Source: Clostridia bacterium (GTDB lineage Bacteria; CBDUZB01; JAGLHV01). Taken from it: DNA of 8,320 nt. Positions within the stretch are counted from its first letter, which is position 1, and every line of letters begins with the position of its first letter. Shown one piece after another: positions 4,978 to 8,320 of the stretch. The notes beneath the pieces were generated by a model, which was given only the letters and a program-made list of their open reading frames with translations, was not told the origin of the DNA and did no database searches. The DNA lies in NCBI GenBank assembly GCA_030595925.1, contig JAUVLC010000104.1, positions 1 through 8,320 of the forward strand. The letters are read 5' to 3'. Position numbers and translations under genes: made by a program.

Positions 4978-6954
4978 TTATTTTCCTTTTACTTTCCTTA
5001 CTCTTTCCAAAAAACTTTGTGCTTGTTTATTTGTAGGCTCGACTTTTAATATTTGCTCCAAAATCTCAATAGCTTTTTCATATCTATACTGAAAATAATA
5101 ATCTTCTGCTTGTTTAAGAAGAACATCTGTTTTTTGCGGTTTTTCCTGTTGAGAAGCGGTAACACTTTTCGAAATATCCTGTTTTTGTTTTTTTGTTTTT
5201 TTGAGTTTTTTTCGTATCAAAGAAATATATTTTTTTGCTTCCTGGTTTTCGGGTTCCATCTTTAAAACAGACAAAAATTTTTCTAATGCTTTGTTCATAT
5301 TTTTCGCTTTTACTTCCTTTTTTCCCCGGGCAAGCTGCCTTTGAGTTAAATATCTTATCTTTTTTCTTGCTTGTATTATTCTTTTCTTTATTGCTTCACT
5401 CTCAGGATTAAATGCTAAAGCTTGTTCCCATTCTTTTATTGCCTGTAAATATTCCTTGTTTTGATAATGCCTGTCTCCCAAACGAACAGGAGTGGGAATT
5501 AATCTTTCTCTTTCCTGTTTTACTTTTTCAATATAGTTATTTAATTCTTTAAGTTCCGGCTCCAGGGCCAAAGCCTTTTTCCATTCCTTAATAGTAGTAT
5601 TATATCTTCCGGTTGCATAACTATTTAAACCCTCTTCAAAATGAAGTCTTGCTTTTCCACCAGGACTAACTGCTTCGAATATCCTTTTTTTCGCTTCCGC
5701 AACTTGTAATATAGCATCTTTATATAAAGGATTTATTTTTAATACCTGTTTAAATTTTCTATAAGCTTTAAGACATTCCCCTTCCTGAATAAATCTCATC
5801 CCTTTTGAGAAAAACCTTGCTTGTTTTTCCTTGTTTATTTCCTTTTCCGCCCCTTCTATACTTTTCTTTATTTTACTTTCTAATTTTTCATCCCCACCCA
5901 TTCGTGCCCAGGGAAACGCCTCCTTCTTCCAAATATCCACCGCCTCCTGATAACTTCCTGCTTTCGCTTTTTCTTCGCCTTCTTTATAATATTTTTTCGC
6001 TTTAATTCTTTTTTTCTTTTGTTCCTTTTGCTGTACTTTCCTCCCCTTTTCCTCCAGAGAAAACCCAAATCTGGCGGTAAAAGAAAACCGATGGGTTTCC
6101 CCTAATTCATGAGGAGCAAAAGCATAATCACACTGAAAATTACGGTACCTGACACCCAATCCTCCGGTAAGATTATCCTCTCTATATCCTCCCCTTAAGG
6201 CAAATCTATTCTCAATCCAGTATTCCAAACCATAATGTTGTTTAGTTGTGAATCCTTCCGTTTTATCTACATCTATGGCTAAAGTTATTTTATTGTTGTG
6301 CCGGGGCAATACATTAAACAAATGGTAAGCTACTCCGACCTTAGCATTTAAGGGATATTTTTCTTCTACTATTTTTAATTTTAAAGTAGGGGCTAAAGCA
6401 TTTTGAAGATTAATCCCGGTTGAAAAATTTGCGTTAACATTCCATAAAAGGCCTATATCCATCCCCCATCCCGAATCAGAATAATTGTCTATTTTTTGGT
6501 TAATTGCCTTCAGGTTTATTCCTCCGAATACGGTTTTGTAAATATTTTTGCCATAAGTAAGAAAAAAAGCCGTTTGTGTATCACTAAAGGTAGTAGCTGC
6601 ATCAAGAGGGCTTTCTCTTTTTTCTATTTCATCCGTAGAAAGACGAATAACACCTACCCCAAAAGTACCTATTCCATTTATCGGATGGGCATAGTTTAAA
6701 GAATCATAAAGGGTATCTTCCCACAAATTAATGTGTAATCCCGTTATTTCCGGTTTGGATAAAAAAGCAAGCCCGGCCGGATTCCAGTAAACAGCATCCG
6801 CATCGTCCGCCACCGCACAAAAAGCACTTCCCATTCCTAATGCACGAGCACCTGTACCCATAGAAAGGAAAGAACCTTTTGTATTTGCATAAACCTCACT
6901 GGTATAAATTATAAGTAAAAAAAATCCTGCTACAAAAATGCTGAGTTTTTTCAA
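4978..6954 (-). CDS. PorV/UPF0164-type outer-membrane barrel with C-terminal TPR tail
   Basis: The likely start is TTG at 6954. It gives MKKLSIFVAGFFLLIIYTSE plus VYA, a textbook signal peptide (cleavage after about residue 23), with GGAGG four bases upstream. The frame stays open to a TTG at 6972, but that start would place this ribosome site inside the gene. The product is then 658 residues. Residues about 34-63 carry the PorV/UPF0164 N-terminal signature (GTGARALGMGSAF, then DADAVYWNPAGLA). Alternating strands follow to an aromatic-ended last strand (FSFTARFGF, about 290-298), so this part should be an outer-membrane beta-barrel. After a Lys/Glu-rich linker come about six TPR-like helical pairs, best seen near 434-467, 490-523, 541-573 and 609-642 (e.g. 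YNTTIKEWKKALALEPE, YLQAIKEWEQALAFNPE). These would face the periplasm and bind partners. PorV itself acts in type IX secretion; many relatives have unknown roles. Confidence 0.88.
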   Translation of the reverse strand: MKKLSIFVAGFFLLIIYTSEVYANTKGSFLSMGTGARALGMGSAFCAVADDADAVYWNPAGLAFLSKPEITGLHINLWEDTLYDSLNYAHPINGIGTFGVGVIRLSTDEIEKRESPLDAATTFSDTQTAFFLTYGKNIYKTVFGGINLKAINQKIDNYSDSGWGMDIGLLWNVNANFSTGINLQNALAPTLKLKIVEEKYPLNAKVGVAYHLFNVLPRHNNKITLAIDVDKTEGFTTKQHYGLEYWIENRFALRGGYREDNLTGGLGVRYRNFQCDYAFAPHELGETHRFSFTARFGFSLEEKGRKVQQKEQKKKRIKAKKYYKEGEEKAKAGSYQEAVDIWKKEAFPWARMGGDEKLESKIKKSIEGAEKEINKEKQARFFSKGMRFIQEGECLKAYRKFKQVLKINPLYKDAILQVAEAKKRIFEAVSPGGKARLHFEEGLNSYATGRYNTTIKEWKKALALEPELKELNNYIEKVKQERERLIPTPVRLGDRHYQNKEYLQAIKEWEQALAFNPESEAIKKRIIQARKKIRYLTQRQLARGKKEVKAKNMNKALEKFLSVLKMEPENQEAKKYISLIRKKLKKTKKQKQDISKSVTASQQEKPQKTDVLLKQAEDYYFQYRYEKAIEILEQILKVEPTNKQAQSFLERVRKVKGK

Positions 6955-6984
6955 CTTTCCTCCGCTTAACAAAACACAAAATAA

Positions 6985-7047
6985 TAAATACTAAATCCGA
7001 ATATCTAAATCCTAAACAAATTCTAAATCCTAAATTCAAAATTCAAA
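6985..7047. repeat. TAAATCC-type heptad array, nine units
   Basis: The units run TAAATAC, TAAATCC, GAATATC, TAAATCC, TAAACAA, ATTCTAA, ATCCTAA, ATTCAAA, ATTCAAA. The sequence 6983-7023 is identical to 2880-2920. The array starts about 30 bp upstream of the barrel-TPR gene, so it makes up that gene's immediate upstream DNA. Confidence 0.85.
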
Positions 7048-7067
7048 ACAAAGATAAAAACAATACA

Positions 7068-7128
7068 GTCCATAGTCGACAGTCCATAGATTAAAAAAGA
7101 AACAAAAGTCCATAGTCCACAGTCCATA
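7068..7128. repeat. GTCCATA heptad array
   Basis: GTCCATA, GTCGACA, GTCCATA (7068-7088) is separated by a spacer starting GATTAAAAAAGAAAC from GTCCATA, GTCCACA, GTCCATA (7108-7128). It has the same block-spacer-block structure as 1053-1189 but fewer units. Confidence 0.9.
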
Positions 7129-7142
7129 GACAGAAACGACAA

Positions 7143-7209
7143 TTATAAATTATAAGTTAACTACAACTACAACAACGACACTTATGAGTTATGAGTTAAA
7201 AATTAAAAA
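7143..7209. repeat. TTATGAG/TTATAAA-type heptad repeats
   Basis: TTATAAA, TTATAAG, TTAACTA (7143-7163) are followed, after an ACAACTAC-rich stretch, by TTATGAG, TTATGAG, TTAAAAA, TTAAAAA (7182-7209). This is a fourth sequence family with a 7-bp period. Low complexity makes the first block less certain than the second. Confidence 0.6.
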
Positions 7210-7224
7210 CAACTAAAACTTATA

Positions 7225-7333
7225 CGCAGGCTTAGAGCCTGCAGCTACAAACTGAAAAAGAACTATCGACTCCTGCTTCCGCAGGAATGACGGACAAAAA
7301 CAACTAAAACTTATACGCAGACTAAAGTCTGCG
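7225..7333. repeat. Three hairpin modules in the intergenic region
   Basis: GCAGGCT-TAG-AGCCTGC (7226-7242) and CGCAGACT-AA-AGTCTGCG (7316-7333) are each preceded by AACTTATA and followed by GCTAC. Between them is TCCTGC-TTCC-GCAGGA (7271-7286), a copy of the hairpin at 78-97. They lie downstream of the Ig-like protein gene on the minus strand. A termination or mRNA-end role is possible, but there is no strong T-run. Confidence 0.8.
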
Positions 7334-7401
7334 GCTACCACTCCTGCAAAACAACTACCCCCACCAATACAAAAAATAAAAATGAAATATATAGTAAAAT
7401 A

Positions 7402-8320
7402 TTATTTTATAATACTTATTTTTATGGTTTCTTTTTTGATATCTGTTTTAATTCGACATAAATACGTTCCATTAGCCACCATATTACCGTCTTTATCCCT
7501 TCCGTCCCACTGAAAGGCAGTATTAATTCCGGCCTGTGCCTCTATATCCCATTCATTTACCAAATTTCCGGTAAGGGTATATATTTTTATCTCTGCTTTT
7601 CCTTCTCCGTTCATATAAAACTGAATGGTTGTCGTTCCCTGATGTGAATCAAAAGGATTAGGATAATTTATTGAGCGATAACCCGCATTTTCAGACTGTA
7701 CTATAACAGTCTGTGTCCCGCTAATATTAGAAACAATAGTATCCGTAAGAGTTACAGTATGATGAGCAACAGTCCTAAAAGTTATTCCGTTGGTAAAAAG
7801 TTTACCGGTCTCTCCTACGCCAAAAGTATAATTTCCCGGTAAAGTCGCCTGATTATCTGTAGAGGTAAAGTGTGCTGTCCCACCGTAAGTAAAATCATTT
7901 TGATAAAGTTCACATACATCTATTCTAATATCCGCTGATTTTCTTACCGGTATATTTTGAGGAAAGGAAAGATTAAATTTGATTCCCGCATCTATGTTGA
8001 AAGAATTGCTGTCTGTTGAAGGGGGGAACACATTATCAGTTACTTCTAATTTTCTCCCAGTCTCTTTTTTGTATAAAACAACCGTTAATATTTTTTCTCC
8101 TCTATCACTAAGGCCCTGCCAGAATTCAGGCGGAGGATATGAAGGGTTGGTTCCGTCCGGAGCTGGTGTTGGAGCAAAACCTACGGCTCCGGTTATAGAT
8201 ATTGTACTGCCGGTATAATCTAAATCAAGATTGCCATCCCCATCTACCATCTTTATTTTTACACCAAAGGGTTTGCCGGCTATTTGATCAGAGATAGTAT
8301 CGACAGTATAATCGGTTGCG
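7402..8320 (-). CDS. Secreted Ig-like repeat protein with FlgD-Ig-like C-terminal domain (5' end outside window)
   Basis: The frame is open to the window edge, giving at least 305 residues. The ATG at 8250 is internal, because Ig-like sequence (TVDTISDQIAGKPFGVKIK) continues upstream of it. Visible residues about 5-45 and 146-208 resemble bacterial Ig-like surface repeats of the kind FxVxIxxxDxxGNxxxDYTG and GTAHFTSTDNQATLPGNYTF. Residues about 214-305 form a FlgD-Ig-like C-terminal domain: NYPNPF, then AEIKIYTLTGNLV, then WDGRDKDGNMVANGTYLCRI, ending KETIKISIIK. In Bacteroidota and related phyla such domains terminate large exported proteins, and related ones act as type IX secretion signals. 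It is therefore probably a cell-surface or secreted adhesin-like or structural protein. The single Cys near 265 of the FlgD core is unremarkable. It is separated from the barrel gene on the same strand by about 450 bp of repeats. Confidence 0.85.
   Translation of the reverse strand, partial: ATDYTVDTISDQIAGKPFGVKIKMVDGDGNLDLDYTGSTISITGAVGFAPTPAPDGTNPSYPPPEFWQGLSDRGEKILTVVLYKKETGRKLEVTDNVFPPSTDSNSFNIDAGIKFNLSFPQNIPVRKSADIRIDVCELYQNDFTYGGTAHFTSTDNQATLPGNYTFGVGETGKLFTNGITFRTVAHHTVTLTDTIVSNISGTQTVIVQSENAGYRSINYPNPFDSHQGTTTIQFYMNGEGKAEIKIYTLTGNLVNEWDIEAQAGINTAFQWDGRDKDGNMVANGTYLCRIKTDIKKETIKISIIK

Noticed and set aside
4718-5092. Plus-strand open frame of 124 codons
   Set aside because: It spans repeats and the antisense of the TPR gene end. 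The composition is Leu/Ser/Cys/Phe-rich shadow sequence.
5805-6068. Overlapping frames on both strands within the barrel-TPR gene
   Set aside because: They are shadows of the charged linker region of the real gene; no start context or family match.
8248-8250. ATG as the start of the Ig-like protein
   Set aside because: The frame is open upstream to the window edge and encodes recognisable Ig-like sequence, so the ATG is internal.

Overview
The window is AT-rich DNA from what looks like an uncultivated Gram-negative bacterium. An outer-membrane PorV/UPF0164-type barrel with a signal peptide shows an outer membrane. A neighbouring surface protein ends in a FlgD-Ig-like C-terminal domain. This pair is typical of Bacteroidota/FCB relatives and of several candidate phyla (for example Omnitrophota, Desantisbacteria and WOR-3-like lineages). 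I cannot assign a phylum from this sequence alone. About a quarter of the window is intergenic, and most of that is packed with short repeats.

Layout: 1-323 holds only small hairpin repeats. 324-805 (minus) is a decayed AlbA_2/Schlafen-type ATP-binding regulator (COG2865-like) that has lost its middle and carries a frameshift. 806-1446 is a repeat region that ends in a well-formed promoter and operator. 1447-2812 (plus) is a complete type IV toxin-antitoxin operon, abiEi-abiEii. 3056-3649 (minus) is a Maf-family nucleotide pyrophosphatase. 3880-4637 (minus) is a two-gene unit of a nucleotidyltransferase and a 71-residue basic partner, probably a second defence or toxin-antitoxin-like module. 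4978-6954 (minus) is a large outer-membrane barrel fused to a periplasmic TPR tail. 7402-8320 (minus) is the C-terminal part of a large secreted Ig-like protein whose start lies outside the window.

The most unusual aspect is the intergenic DNA. At least four sequence-unrelated families of tandem repeats share the same 7-bp period: GTCCATA, CTGTGAA, TTATGAG/TTAAAAA and TAAATCC. They lie among palindromic modules (GCCTCAT-AA-ATGAGGC and CGCAGRCT-nn-AGYCTGCG). The stem copies of the second module differ by compensatory changes. The modules are assembled in different combinations, so the spaces between genes look like mosaics of mobile or self-copying small elements.

Functionally, the left half is accessory: a broken regulator, abiE and a nucleotidyltransferase pair. 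The right half is envelope: a PorV-like barrel beside a protein with a possible C-terminal sorting domain. The maf gene is the only housekeeping gene.
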